From NCBI GenBank assembly GCA_015680685.1, contig MNCI01007659.1, positions 74,848 to 138,847 on the forward strand: a DNA stretch of 64,000 bases, given 5' to 3'. The position numbers and the translations under genes were made by a program. Source of the DNA: Gnetum montanum (taxonomy: Eukaryota > Streptophyta > Gnetopsida > Gnetales > Gnetaceae). Within the stretch, counting starts at the first letter, position 1; each line of letters begins with the position of its first letter. Shown one piece after another: positions 1 through 11,339 of this stretch. The notes beneath the pieces were generated by a model. It did no database searches. It saw only the letters and a list, made by a program, of their open reading frames with translations, and was not told the DNA's origin.

Positions 1-949
1 AACTTGAGGATGAGTTTTCAGTTAGTTTTGAGGGTATCATAAATTGATTTTTTGTTAGCTACAATATCAAGCATCCAATATTGGAGCTACAATATTGAAT
101 CCTTGATATCAGGGCACAAGCTACAATGTCAAATATTTGATATTGCGAACATGTGTAGGCCTATAAATACAACACTTAGGCATACAATTTAGTCATAGTT
201 TCATTCCAACCTTAGCAAAACTCTATCAGCTTGTTTTCTTTATTTTATCACCTAGCACTTAGCAGTGTATGCCCATAGTGTGATGTTAAGTAATTGAAAT
301 GGAGTCTTTATTCAAGTGGAATGTACTTGGACACATTTCATCACTGAAAATAAAGATCAAGATTACTTTGCATCTATGCAACATCACTTAAATTTCTTTA
401 CTATTTACTTAGACTAATGTTTAATGTTTTGACTAAGTATAACGTTTACTATTTTCCTAATTACTATTTACTTTTCCATGAATTTTACTACTACTATTTT
501 TAAGCAGAATGGATATGACTGATTCTAAGTATTAAGTGTGATCATTTGGAAACCCAGTAGTATTATCGCTTGGTTCACCCACTAGCAAGATACTTGGTAA
601 TCCTAGTAACAATTACATAAGTCCAAGACATGCATGGAGAGCCAAAAATAGATGTCCATTGCCTAAGCTAGACTAGATTCATTTTTTGTTTACTTAAACT
701 TAGAAACCACTTTTATTTACCTCATGTTTACTAGGAGTAAAATGGCCAAAGCAACATCAGTTATCATACACCTCACTGTAAGTTAAACCATACGCATTGA
801 TTTTACTAGCTCATGTGGGAAGATAGCAATCACAAACTTAAACCAATTACTAGCATAATTACATTACCTTATCCATGGAATTCAACCAAGTTGCACATGA
901 ACACTTGTATCTCATATAGTTGGATGTTGGATTACTCCATTGCTCATCA
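1..949 (+). mobile_element. 3' LTR of a plus-strand Athila-like element (F)
   Basis: The first 36 bases match the end of the internal region seen reversed in the other elements (a purine tract reading TTGAGGGTA just before the LTR). The LTR itself runs from about 37 (TCATAA, a decayed TGATGA) to 949 (CTCATCA). A TATA box (TATAAATA) lies at 162-169 and an AATAAA signal near 346, the same spacing as in the other LTRs here. The stretch around 815-949 aligns with the reverse complement of the LTR at 29705-30574, so the two belong to the same family in opposite orientation. The body of the element is left of the window. The family link is clear by eye; the left border is approximate. Confidence 0.7.
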
Positions 950-2928
950 CATGTAATCAAAATTCTTAGAAATAAAAACACTTGATAGCTCAACCTTTAC
1001 CTATACAAAGTAGATGAAGGATGAATTACCTATTTCTACCAATAAAAAAAGATCCATTTTTCCCACATAAGGTGTAGTAAGAAGGATTATTTTTATATTA
1101 AACCTTTCATTTATAAGGTGCTTTTCAAGATGCTCTTATATAATAATAAAAAAGCTTTTGAAAAGCAATTCATGTTACAAAAGTCCCTTCACATCTGTTA
1201 AACAACTGAGCAAACCATAAACTATTCTACATATGCTATGTGGCAAATGTATGGCATACATACATACCCATACAAAGTGCTCTAGCTTAAAAAAAATTCT
1301 AAGCATATGTGATAATAGATATAAAATTTGTGTAAGGAATCAAACACTTAACCTTGTATTTATTATTTCAATTGTGTACCACTAATCTATGCAAGTTAAT
1401 TTACATATAAAATATTTTTTTATTTTGTGATGGCAAGAAAGGAGGATAGTAGAATGACAAAAACTATTGGAAAATCATAAACTGATCCACAACGGTTCAT
1501 GGATTATTTCATGTAACTTATCATGAATAGATCAATCACCTCTGCAACTCATCATGAATGGATCCATCACCTAGTCAACCAAACCCTTCCAAAAGTGTGC
1601 CACCTCAACAAAGATGCAAAATGACAGTGATCATAATTTTTTTATTCCAACTATTAAGGATTCTTCTGTTCCTACTTTTGTTTCATTATGTCGGTATAAT
1701 GGACTTTGAAGTAATGACTCTCAATATGATGTCATCGAAGAGTTTTCATTTCTTGTTATAATAAGGCCGATGTTTCTTCTTACATTGCAATCTTGTGGTA
1801 CAAAATATATTCGATTAGAAAATGCATCAAGAGTCAAGAGAATGGATTGAAAAATTGTATTGAATCCGTAAATCGGTAACAATTTTTATAAATTCTATTG
1901 ATAAAATCTAAACAAATCAATGTAAAAATTAAATTCAGATCAAAAATGTTACTAAAGAAAAGTAGATATATTCACTTATGTTGAAGGTAGCATTTTTCAT
2001 TTTTTTAAAAATTTAAGAGCTCAATTAGAATATAAAATCAAATATAGAATTTATAGTTTTTAGGTAGCATCAAAATTAGAAATAATTTATATATTAGGCT
2101 TAAAATATTAATCAAAACATAATGCTGTTCATTTAAATATCTTATTTAAATTTAAATTTTCTTTAATATTGCCTCATGACTATCACAAATTTCACAAAGT
2201 ATGGTCAAGACTATGAAGCTGAAGGATTTCAATATGAAGTAAATGACCTATTTTGCCTTAGTTTTCTCCATTTTTAATCCAACACTCATTCAATAGGATT
2301 TAGTTTTAGGCTTTCAACAATGATTATTATTGAAAAGGATTATAGTTTTGGTTTTCATTTTTTATTCATCTATATATATATGTCAATGATTTATTACAAG
2401 GCCATAAATGGCTATTTTGGTAGCTAATAGCAAGTACATTTCTCATTTCAAGCCAAGTTGACTATAAACTTGGTGTCAATGTTAAATTAAAATATAAAAG
2501 ATAATAAATATTAAAATAAAAGAAACAAGTGATAAAACAAACAAATCTACTAATAATTTTGTAAGCATTTTAAACATTATGTGTAGCTTCTCTTATTTTC
2601 CTGATTTATCATCTAATTTAAGCTCTACTTTTGCATTAGGGTTAGAACTTGCCTTGAAGTATCTTCAAAAACATTCATTGCTATAAAAGATATATTTGAA
2701 GAGTATTTTAAATGGTTTCTAATATGGCTTTACCATAAAAAATATGATCAAGTTTTTCACCAAGTTATCTGAGTCACCTAGTTTATCCAATTCTTTTTTC
2801 AAAGCAAGCATAAATTTTTTCCAAGTTTTTAATCATTAATATATAAATATATATATTAATCGACATAATCATTAAAGCTACTATTATTTTAATCATGATT
2901 TAAATTGATCCTTTCTTTGGATATTTAA
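950..2928. other. AT-rich intergenic stretch without a recognisable gene
   Basis: This stretch between the F LTR and element C is AT-rich with many short homopolymer runs. The only frame longer than 60 codons (1558-1761, plus) is low-complexity and resembles nothing I know. No RNA gene or clear repeat is visible. Confidence 0.5.
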
Positions 2929-3827
2929 TGATCAATGGCGGGATACCGCTACACCCAACCATACAAATCACAAAGCATTCATGCACGATCCTGATCGAAT
3001 TCCATAGACTTCATCGTTTCCAATGCACTAACCCTTTAACAAGTGAATCTAGCCTTAAGGTCAATCATTTTCTTCCCAATTAAACTTGTGACATTCATTG
3101 GTATGGTCAAGTGTAAGTGAGGCATTCTATTTTTATCATTTTTATGTTTTATAGTTGGGTGCTTAAATTGTGGATAAAAAGAGATTTGATTAACTAATCT
3201 AAATTAACTAATCAACTAATCATTTTACTAATTCTAACATAAGCATCCATTCCCACATTCCATACACATCCTGAGCCCATGTATCTGCTGCTGGGCAACC
3301 AAGTGCTATGCTACTGGGCATACCAAGTAATAACACCACTAAGATTACCAAGCGAATACATGTTACACTTAAAGTAGTCATACTTATGTGTGTAATCTAT
3401 CTTGCTTAATTTTCTCATTAATATAATAATTAGAAAATATTAATAACTAATTGAAATCATTTAATAAATAATTAAAAATAATAAATGCATGAATAAAATG
3501 ACTAATCTATCCAAAGTGCTCCAAGGTTTATCAGAAACCTCATCTTTATTGTCGCACACACTATCATGCTTAAGTACAACAATGCTCAAATAAATATTTG
3601 TATACTCAATGACTCCTGGTGCAAGCACTTGGGGAAAAAAATTTAACTTTTTAATGGAAAAAATGTAAGAGCTTTGTTGCTACTAAAATCTAGATTGCCA
3701 TAAATGCGACTGGTAGGTGCATATTTATAGGCAATAGATAAACACTACATCAATGGAGCCTCATCGATGTAGGATAAGATGGATCAACGAGGCCTCATTG
3801 ACGCAATCAACCAACAACAAGTCATCA
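2929..3827 (-). repeat. 3' LTR of element C
   Basis: Aligns along its length with 13751-14649. On the plus strand it starts TGATCAA and ends GTCATCA, a decayed form of the TGATGAG/CTCATCA ends of related LTRs. On the minus strand a TATA box (TATAAATA, 3722-3729) is followed about 175 bases later by AATAAA (3545-3550). These are the likely start and poly(A) signals bounding the R region. Confidence 0.85.
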
Positions 3828-3845
3828 TACCCCCACGACTAAATG
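3828..3845 (-). promoter_or_regulatory. 3' polypurine tract of element C
   Basis: On the minus strand the tract reads TTTAGTCGTGGGGGTATGA directly before the LTR start. It would prime plus-strand DNA synthesis in reverse transcription. The same context (TTTAGTC.TGGGGG) recurs inside the element at 7404-7419. Confidence 0.75.
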
Positions 3846-4054
3846 AAAACTCATTCTCAAGTTCTTTTACAAAATTGGGAGTGTATGGGATTATTGACTG
3901 ACTTTTCTTCAACAAAACAAACTCACTAACTTGACAAAAAATAGAGTGCCTAGGTCTATGGATCAACACATTACAAAAATGGTGGTGTTTAGGACACAAA
4001 ATTGAACACCATGATTTAGCTCTTCAAAATTGGACAACATGTTCCCTAATGGTG

Positions 4055-6112
4055 TGAAGCTTGTTGGAGAAGATCAAATGGTCCTAAGTGGTGGTGGTTC
4101 TTGAGGCTCTGAGGAACCTTTACCGGCTTCACACACTGGTGATGGTTGAGGTGGTTACGATTATCCTATTGATGCTACAACTTCATGTAAGAGGTGAAAA
4201 GCATCCAGTAGTACTTATATTTTCTCCTTCTTACTCCTAGGATCATGCACCATCCACGTAACTTCCCCAATGTGGATCAGAATAGGCACATCCCAAGGAC
4301 ACAAGATCACTAAAAAAAACTCCTTTACATTGACAAACTAGGTAGCAAACTATTTATGTTCGATGTCAAACACCCTGACTGTGTCCTTCAGCTCCTACAA
4401 GTCATTCATCCATTTGGCTAGGTTCTCTGCAATAGATCGTTGATCTCTGAATCGTCCTTTGAGAACTTTGAGTTCATCATTAGTAGTCTCAAGCTTTTTC
4501 TTAGTGTCCTTGTGGTGCTTGAACTTAGCCTCGTATAGTAGACACAAGCTAGCCACTTGTTTCTCTAATTCTAGCTATGATCGTCTAACAATTAGCATTG
4601 CCAAGTTGCATAACAGAGATTGGCCAACTCCATGTACTTTGTCATCTCCTCGATTTGCAACTCCTTCAAGCATATCTTTACTTTGTTGTAGGCATCAATC
4701 CCATCAAGAATGGGCTGCCACATTTCTCTTTCTTACTAAATTTTCTAGAGGGTTTCATTTATTTTTGCCTTTTCCATCTAGATTTTTTTTCATTAATTTC
4801 CTTTTGCAGGCCAACCTAGTCCCTGTAGTGATTCTTTACTTTCTCAAATTTGAAAGCTTCATTCTTCCACGCAGTGATCTCAATGATAGACTTTTGTCAC
4901 AAGGTGCATACCTCCTCCATTGAAAAATTGCAATTCTTCACAGCCAATTTCCTTAGTTCAATGTTGACTTTGACAAGGTGCTCCTAGTGTTGATGAATGA
5001 ATTCTTGCATTTGATCTCTCTAAGCATCAACATTTCGTAGGTAATGATTTTGTGTGGTCAATGCTTCATTCTCTTAACATATCTAATTCAAGTCATTTTT
5101 CATGGAATATCTTTTAGCTTTGGCCATGAACTATCTAAAGATGGCCATTACTACTTCCTCCTCAGCCTTTTTAAATCATTCTTGAAGTTGTTTGATAGCT
5201 TCATCTCTTATCACTACTGGGTTGAGGATTACTTGTTCTGCAAGTCAGGCACGAAGTCTAGAAACCTTTGTGGCCAAGCATTGATTTTTCTCTTGGACCA
5301 TTTCTAGTTGCTTCTCCAAAATAATGCATCTACCTCTTACATTCAGCAGCTCTAACTAGGTTGCAGTGATGTTCTTTGGAAGATCAAAGATGTCTAAAGT
5401 TAATTACACGATTTCTACTAGTCATTCCAGCAACTGTTCGTGCTAGGCTGCATTCAATTTCCCATTGACCATGCCTATGAACATCTTTTCACATATTGAA
5501 GTATAGATACATCTAGTATAGGCATTGTAGGTACATTCAATGCTTCTGCTACATGGTTAGCTACCACTTCTGTCACTATATCCTACCCTTGGTGCTACAT
5601 CACCAAGATAGTTACCTCTTCACCTTCCTCCAACCTCACCAAGAAAGTGGCAACATTCCCAAAGATTTCTAGGAATAGATGGTGTGTTGCTAGTGACACC
5701 ATCACCTCTTGAGCATTAGGATTTGACCTTGAAGGTAGCTGCATTCTTTAGGTAGAGAAAATGGGACCACTTACTATTTTGGCCACCTCATTAAAGTGAC
5801 TCATCATTGGCCACTACACAAATGGATCTGCCCCAATTATTTCTACTTGTTACTCTTGTTCACTCAAGAGCTATTCTTGGATTTAACATAAATACTTAAG
5901 ACTGTGTGGGCCTCTGATGTTGTCTCCTGAGTGGGTGGTGGTGGCAGTAGCTCCTCTTCTTGACTAGTCATTAGCATCTTATCTTTCATGATTTTTGCCC
6001 ATGAGGCCAAGGGAGCATACCTAAGAGTATCATTAGAATAGCGAATAATGTTTGCCATTTTGCAAAGTTTTCTAATGAGGCACAAACAGGGTAGGGTCTT
6101 CCTTGGTCCCAT
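4055..6112 (-). pseudogene. Extra coiled-coil reading frame between pol and the 3' LTR of element C
   Basis: A sense-strand frame opens with ATG at 6112 (MGPRKTLPCLCLIRKLCKMA), is clean for 82 codons to 5864, and can then be followed with stops and at least one frameshift to about 4100, roughly 650 codons. After an acidic and proline-rich N-terminal part (EEELLPPPPTQE), the second half is rich in Glu, Lys, Gln and Leu in heptad-like spacing, for example KQLEMVQEKNQCLATKV near 5300 and KKKLETTNDELKVLKGR near 4480. This looks like a long coiled coil. Elements A and D have only 500-750 bases of different sequence at this place, so C carries about 2 kb that they lack. I do not recognise the family. 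It could be an element-specific third ORF or a captured host gene piece; no membrane segments typical of Env-like ORFs are obvious. Confidence 0.6.
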
Positions 6113-6563
6113 AGGTGATTTAATGATTATGAAGAGTTAAGGACCAACTTGAAAAAATCCACTTAAGAATCCCAACACATCAAACTAAAACATACAGCAT
6201 AACATAGAACCCAGTAGTGAGGTGAGTTACAGTAGCATGGATGGATGATAGAGAGGGTGGAATGGAGTTCCAAATTGAGGTCATAAGAAGTTCCGTGTGG
6301 AATTGTGGTTAAAATCACCTAAGAAGTTCCATCCTCAAACTAGACCAAAACCATCCACTTTCAAATGACCTCGCATTACCACACTAAGACTGATCCACCC
6401 ACTCAACACACAACAGTGCTTCCACAAAGTAACCAACATTTCACAAAGAGAAGAAAGGAGAAGTAGGAAGTGAGAGGGAGGGCCTTAGTTAGAGGGGACT
6501 ATCAAGCATAGGTTGATGTTGTTCAAGTTCCATAACCAGTTCTTGTAAACCTTTTATGTGTCC

Positions 6564-6760
6564 AAGGGGTGTGCTTTAAATTTCCATTATTTTTGTTTTT
6601 TTTTTTTTTTTTTACTTCTTCTTCTTCTTTTCTTAAATGGGAACCACACCATGCAAGGACTTATTTATGTCGAAGGGGTGTGCTTTGAATTCCCCTAATT
6701 TTTTTCTTCTTATTTTTCTTTTTTTCTTTTTTTTTAATGATGGAAACCACACCATGCAAC
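6564..6760 (-). repeat. Doubled purine-centred block in the 3' region of element C
   Basis: Two tandem units (6564-6659 and 6673-6760). On the sense (minus) strand each begins near TGCATGGTGTGGTTYC, continues with a long A/G-rich tract, and ends near AAAGCACACCCCTT. GGTGTG and CACACC could pair as a short stem. The same doubled arrangement is present in elements D and A. Confidence 0.7.
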
Positions 6761-7403
6761 AATGTTATTTGTCTTCCTTTCATTGGATGTTATGGAATGA
6801 TAATAAGTTCATGAAAAACACTCAAGCACTCAAGCAAGAAGAACATGACAAAGAGTATTGAGTCCCCTTGAAGTCACACCCTTTACAAACCTTTGAATCC
6901 TTCCTAATTTTGGAACTACCAAGGTCACTAATTGATTAAAAGTTTCTTTAATGAAAAGGGACCTCAAATTCCCAGAACAAGGAAAACCATAGACTTCATT
7001 GGATGGGAAGATGACATGAACTCATTATCTATTCCATAAAAAATAAACCATCTCAAAGTCATCAAATATTAGAATTCAAAAATAGAAACTAAACATTGAC
7101 AATCACTCATTAAGCACAAACCATCATTAGTAAACAACAACATCGGCACTATGTCCTATGACAATAAAGAAAATTTATTAGCAAAAATGAGAAAATATCA
7201 TACTTAAATAAAACAAAACAAAGTAAAATATATAAGAAAATGTAAAAATAGTCAAGAAAGTTCAAAAAGTACTAAAGATGATGTAAAATTAGAAAAATTG
7301 AAAAATCAAGACTTTGTAAAATAAATAATTTGTAAAAATCAAGAACATGAAAAACAAAAGGTAGAAAAATCAAGAGCCAATTTGATGGTTAGCATGGATG
7401 GCT

Positions 7404-7419
7404 ATCTCCCCTATGACTA
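7404..7419 (-). promoter_or_regulatory. Internal polypurine-tract-like site of element C
   Basis: On the minus strand it reads AGTCATAGGGGAGATAGC, close to the 3' tract at 3828-3845. It lies just downstream of the integrase frame. A matching site is at the same place in elements D and A. Confidence 0.55.
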
Positions 7420-7429
7420 TGTGGGAAGG

Positions 7430-8640
7430 AGGAGATCTAAAAAATAGAACTTGGTTGTCCATCTGTTGAGGTGGTATTTACACTAGCCTATCTTGGTCCT
7501 AGGAAGGCTTCACTTGTAGGATATTAACCAACTTCTTTTTATTTGGCTTATCAGGTTTGTAAATTATCATGACCCTAGAAGAAAATTTTTAATCAATGAC
7601 ATAAGGTACCTCCCAAAATGTTTGAAATTTTTTCTTTTGGGGTACATGTGAGGGGTTCTAGTAAAGAACCTTATCTCCTAGTTGGAGTTTTACTTTTCTG
7701 ATTCTAAGGTCATGATGTTGCTTGCTAAATGCCTTGTTCACCTCATTCAAGGGTAGGTCCACTATGCAATTTTCATCTAACACATTCAGATTGACCAATC
7801 TTTCCTTCTGTGCTAAACTTAGGTCAAGGTTTAGATCATAGACCATTTAGAATGTACAGAGCTCAAATTGAATTCAGAGCATTAGAAGTTTTCCATACAC
7901 TAACTCGTAGGGAGAATATCCAATAGGAAGTTTCCAAGATGAACAATAAACATAGAGAACATCATTAAGTTTTGTACTCCAGTCCTTCCTATATTTGCTA
8001 ATGGTTCATGTTAGTATTTTTGTAATCTCTTAGTTGGTTACCTCTACTTGACCATTGGCTTGGGGTTGGTAAGGTGTTGTTAATTTATGTTCTACCCCTA
8101 AGCGTTGCATTAATTTTCTAAATGTGGTACCTATGAAATGAGTTCCATTATCAGAAATTAGTGAACATGGCACCCTAAACCTATTCATGATATTTTGTTA
8201 TAGAAATTTAGCAATAGCAAATGATGTACAATCAGTAATAGCTACTGCTATTGCCCATTTTGTGCAACAGTTAACTCCTACTACAATATACACTTTCCTG
8301 TTAGACACGGGTGTCATGGAATCCATGAAGTCAATGCCCCATATGTCGAAAGGTTCTAGTGGTTGAATCCACTGTTGAGGACCTTCCATGTGAGCAATCA
8401 CCCCCTCATCATGTTGATAACATTCACAAGACTTGACAAATTGGTGGGCATCTCTAAAAATTGCAGGCCAATAGCATCCTACCATCAAGATTTTAATGGA
8501 TGTGCATCTCCCTGCATAGTGGCCTCCATAAGGTCCTTCATGAGCATCCTATAGAATGTACAGTTGATCTTCATCAAGGACAGACCAATGAATCAGCCAT
8601 CAACACACAACTTGTAAAGGTGTCTCTTGATTTCCATGAA
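7430..8640 (-). pseudogene. Integrase domain of element C pol
   Basis: Decayed Ty3/gypsy integrase in several frames. From high to low coordinates come the zinc-binding region (WPAIFRDAHQFVKSCECYQ), the core with EPFDIWGIDFM (first catalytic Asp), the block SDNGTHF near 8150 (second Asp), and NGQVEVTN near 8050, which keeps the catalytic Glu. A C-terminal part with QKERLVNLNVLDEN (7658-7846) follows. The integrase would insert element cDNA into the chromosome. Stops such as TAA after NGQVEVTN show it is dead. Confidence 0.8.
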
Positions 8641-8649
8641 GTATTAGAC

Positions 8650-10549
8650 TCAATAAATAGGTTTTTGCTTTTTCCTAAAATCCAAGTCTTGTGGCATCTC
8701 TTGAGTAAGAAGATATGTGAGGATGCCATTATACCATATTTCTTTTTCAAGCATTTGTTCACCTATTGCTCCAGTAAAAAGAAGTTCATCTAGAAACTGA
8801 TCAAAGAGTAGGCTCTCCTCCTCTTTGTTATCCCATCTTAAGTGAAAAAGGTGGTTAACAATCACATTCTCAATCCCTTTTCGATCTACCATAGTGAGAT
8901 CGAATTCTTGCAAGATTACAAGCCATTGTATGACATGAGGGCTCACCATCAGCTTATTCATAAGGAAGCAAATTACACTATGGTCTGTGTGCACAAACAC
9001 TTTGTAACCCAACACATAGTGCCTAAAATTTTCTAGTGTGTACACCACTACCATTAATTCTTTCTCTGTGATGGTGTAATTTAACTATGCTCCCACAATC
9101 CTTTGAATCACGTAGTGGATATAATATGGATGTTTCTTATCATCCATCTGCATGAGCACTACTCCCAAAGCATAGTTAGATGCGTTTGCCATGATATGGA
9201 ATGGTTTGGACCAATTTGGTGCTTGTAGGATTGGTGTTTCCACAAGTTTCTCCTTCAATTTTTGAAATGCATGTTCACATTCCTTGGTCCAAATGAAAGG
9301 TGCATCTCTATTTGTAAGTTCTACCAATGGCTTTGCAATCTCAGAGAAATTCTCAATAAATCACCAGTAGTAACCAGTGTGTCCAAGGAACGATCAGACA
9401 TCTTTAATGGTCTCTAGTGAACGTGTTATTCCTTGGATGACCCTTATCTTTTCTAGGTCTACCTCAATCCCTTTCTACAAAATTCAGTGCCCTAGCACAA
9501 TTCCTTCTTGGACCATGATATGGCTCTTTTTCCAATTAAGTTGTAGGTATGTCTCTACACATCTTTTCAGCACTTGCTCAAATTAGTCCAAGGTTTGCTC
9601 AAAGGTAGCTTCATAGGTGGAAAATTCATCCATGAAGACTTCAACACCACTACCAATTTGTTGTTGAAAGATAATAAGGACCAAGCATTGAAATGTAGTA
9701 GGGGCATTACATAGACCGAATGACATCTTATAGTATGCAAAAAGCCCCCAAGGACTTGTGAATGTTATCTTAGCCTAATCTTTGGGTGCAATTTGGATTT
9801 GGTTATAGCCACTATAACCATCCAAAAAGCTATAATAATAGTGCTTGAATATGGTGTCTAATACTTGATTCACAAATGACAAAGGAAAGTGATCCTTAAA
9901 TGTTGNTTGAATATGGTGTCTAATACTTGATTCACAAATGACAAAGGAAAGTGATCCTTAAATGTTTCCATATTTAACAGCCTAAATTCGATGCAAACCC
10001 ACCATTTTCCAACCTTCTTTGGTACAATTACAAGTGGACTAACCCACTCACTATCCACGATTGGATAGATGAACCCCACCTTAAGGAGTTGCTCTATTTC
10101 TTCCCTAATGATTTACTTTAATTTGGGTTTCAGCCACCTCTACGACTACCTTCTAGGCTTCACAGCCAGGTTGGTGTAGATGCAATGCTAGCATATCCTT
10201 GGATCGATTCCTGTTATCTCTAAATATGAATAAGCAAAGGCTATTGACCATTTATTCACCACTTTCAACAACTTTTATTTTTTTTTTCAGGAGCAAGTTT
10301 GGCATTAATGATGATCGATTTCCCATTTTTTAAAAATGCATACTCCATATCGGTTGGTAAAGTTTTAAGCTCTAAGGGCTCCTGCTTGAAGTGATCAGGG
10401 ATTTCTAACTCTACCCAACAGGTGTCATCATCTTCATTAGAGACTTGGGAATGAATCTGTTTAATGTTTTTCATGCTTTCAACATATGCACACGTTAGGC
10501 TCTTAGTTGGCTCCATGCATATTATGCTACTATGTAAATTAGCCATCAT
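8650..10549 (-). pseudogene. Reverse transcriptase and RNase H of element C pol
   Basis: Frames 10549-10265 (linker with QEPLELKTLPTDMEYAFL), 10079-9870 (RT fingers, KVGKWWVCIEFRLLN), about 9830-9330 (RT palm and thumb) and 9327-8650 (RNase H, NWSKPFHIMANASNYALG, then YVLGYKVFVHTDHS) together make the RT-RNase H part. The RT active-site box reads FMDEFS instead of FMDDFS. A one-base N at 9906 is flanked by a 60-base direct copy, which breaks the frame artificially. This enzyme would copy element RNA into DNA; stops and the altered box argue that it is inactive. Confidence 0.85.
9842..9966. other. Assembly join: N at 9906 between two copies of the same 60 bases
   Basis: About 60 bases ending AAAGTGATCCTTAAATGT occur on both sides of a single N at 9906. 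This is the picture expected when two overlapping contigs are joined end to end without merging. The duplication falls inside the RT of element C and should not be read as biology. Confidence 0.8.
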
Positions 10550-10924
10550 CCACTGGGTTCCTTCTTGTTTTGTGGATACTATGTATAGACATCATTGAAT
10601 ATTAATTTCTTGTTCACACTAATTGCATGCCTTAATATATGTGCTCTTGATGGACTAAATATTTTGTACACAATTGCACCCATTATCATTGTATGCGATG
10701 CATGGAATATGCTTCTTCTCAATTTTTCCTAGCTCATTTTCTTTGGATATTTCTAGAGATAGGTCCCTTATCCCCATTCATGCATCGACTGTGCTTAACC
10801 AAGCCCTTCCCATGATGATGGGGAAGTCACTTTTGCAATTCTCCACCTTGATCACTAAAAAATCAATAGGATAGGACCACCCACAAACTGTGGTTATAAT
10901 GTCCTCTACTAATACCAAAGGGAC

Positions 10925-11230
10925 AATAATCGACTGATCTACTAATTCTAGACAAATGTTGCTCTTCTTAAGAGGTGGTAGGTTTTAAGCCTTATACATA
11001 TCATGGGAGATGAGATTAACTCCAAAACCAAAATCAAGAAGAGCTTTTCATGGCTCTTATCCAACAATCTATACATAAATGAGTAGACTTCATAGGTCAG
11101 ATCTTTTTGTAGGAAGATTGCTAGCCTTGCTCCAATTAGAAATAGCATGGGTTAACATTACAATGTGAATCCTATGTGGCACTTGGTTTGAAGGGCACTT
11201 GAAGCTATTTGATGCAAAGGATGAGGGTGC
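10925..11230 (-). pseudogene. Aspartic protease domain of element C
   Basis: The minus strand reads ALLDFGFGVNLISHDMYKA near 11050-10985, the retropepsin motif with the usual D-S-G changed to D-F-G. This protease would cut the Gag-Pol polyprotein. It lies between gag and RT as in other gypsy elements. Frames are broken on both sides. Confidence 0.75.
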
Positions 11231-11339
11231 CAGAGATGCAGGGTGATCAACCAGAGTAGGTTGTGAGGGCTAGAGAGGACTACTGGGTCGAAAGAAAGGA
11301 AATTTTCTTAATCAATTATCTAGACCACTTGGTTGAAAA

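Noticed and set aside
4459-4923. 154-codon plus-strand open frame
   Set aside because: It is the antisense shadow of the coiled-coil frame of element C; its composition (Phe, Leu, Ser) is that of a reversed charged coiled coil.
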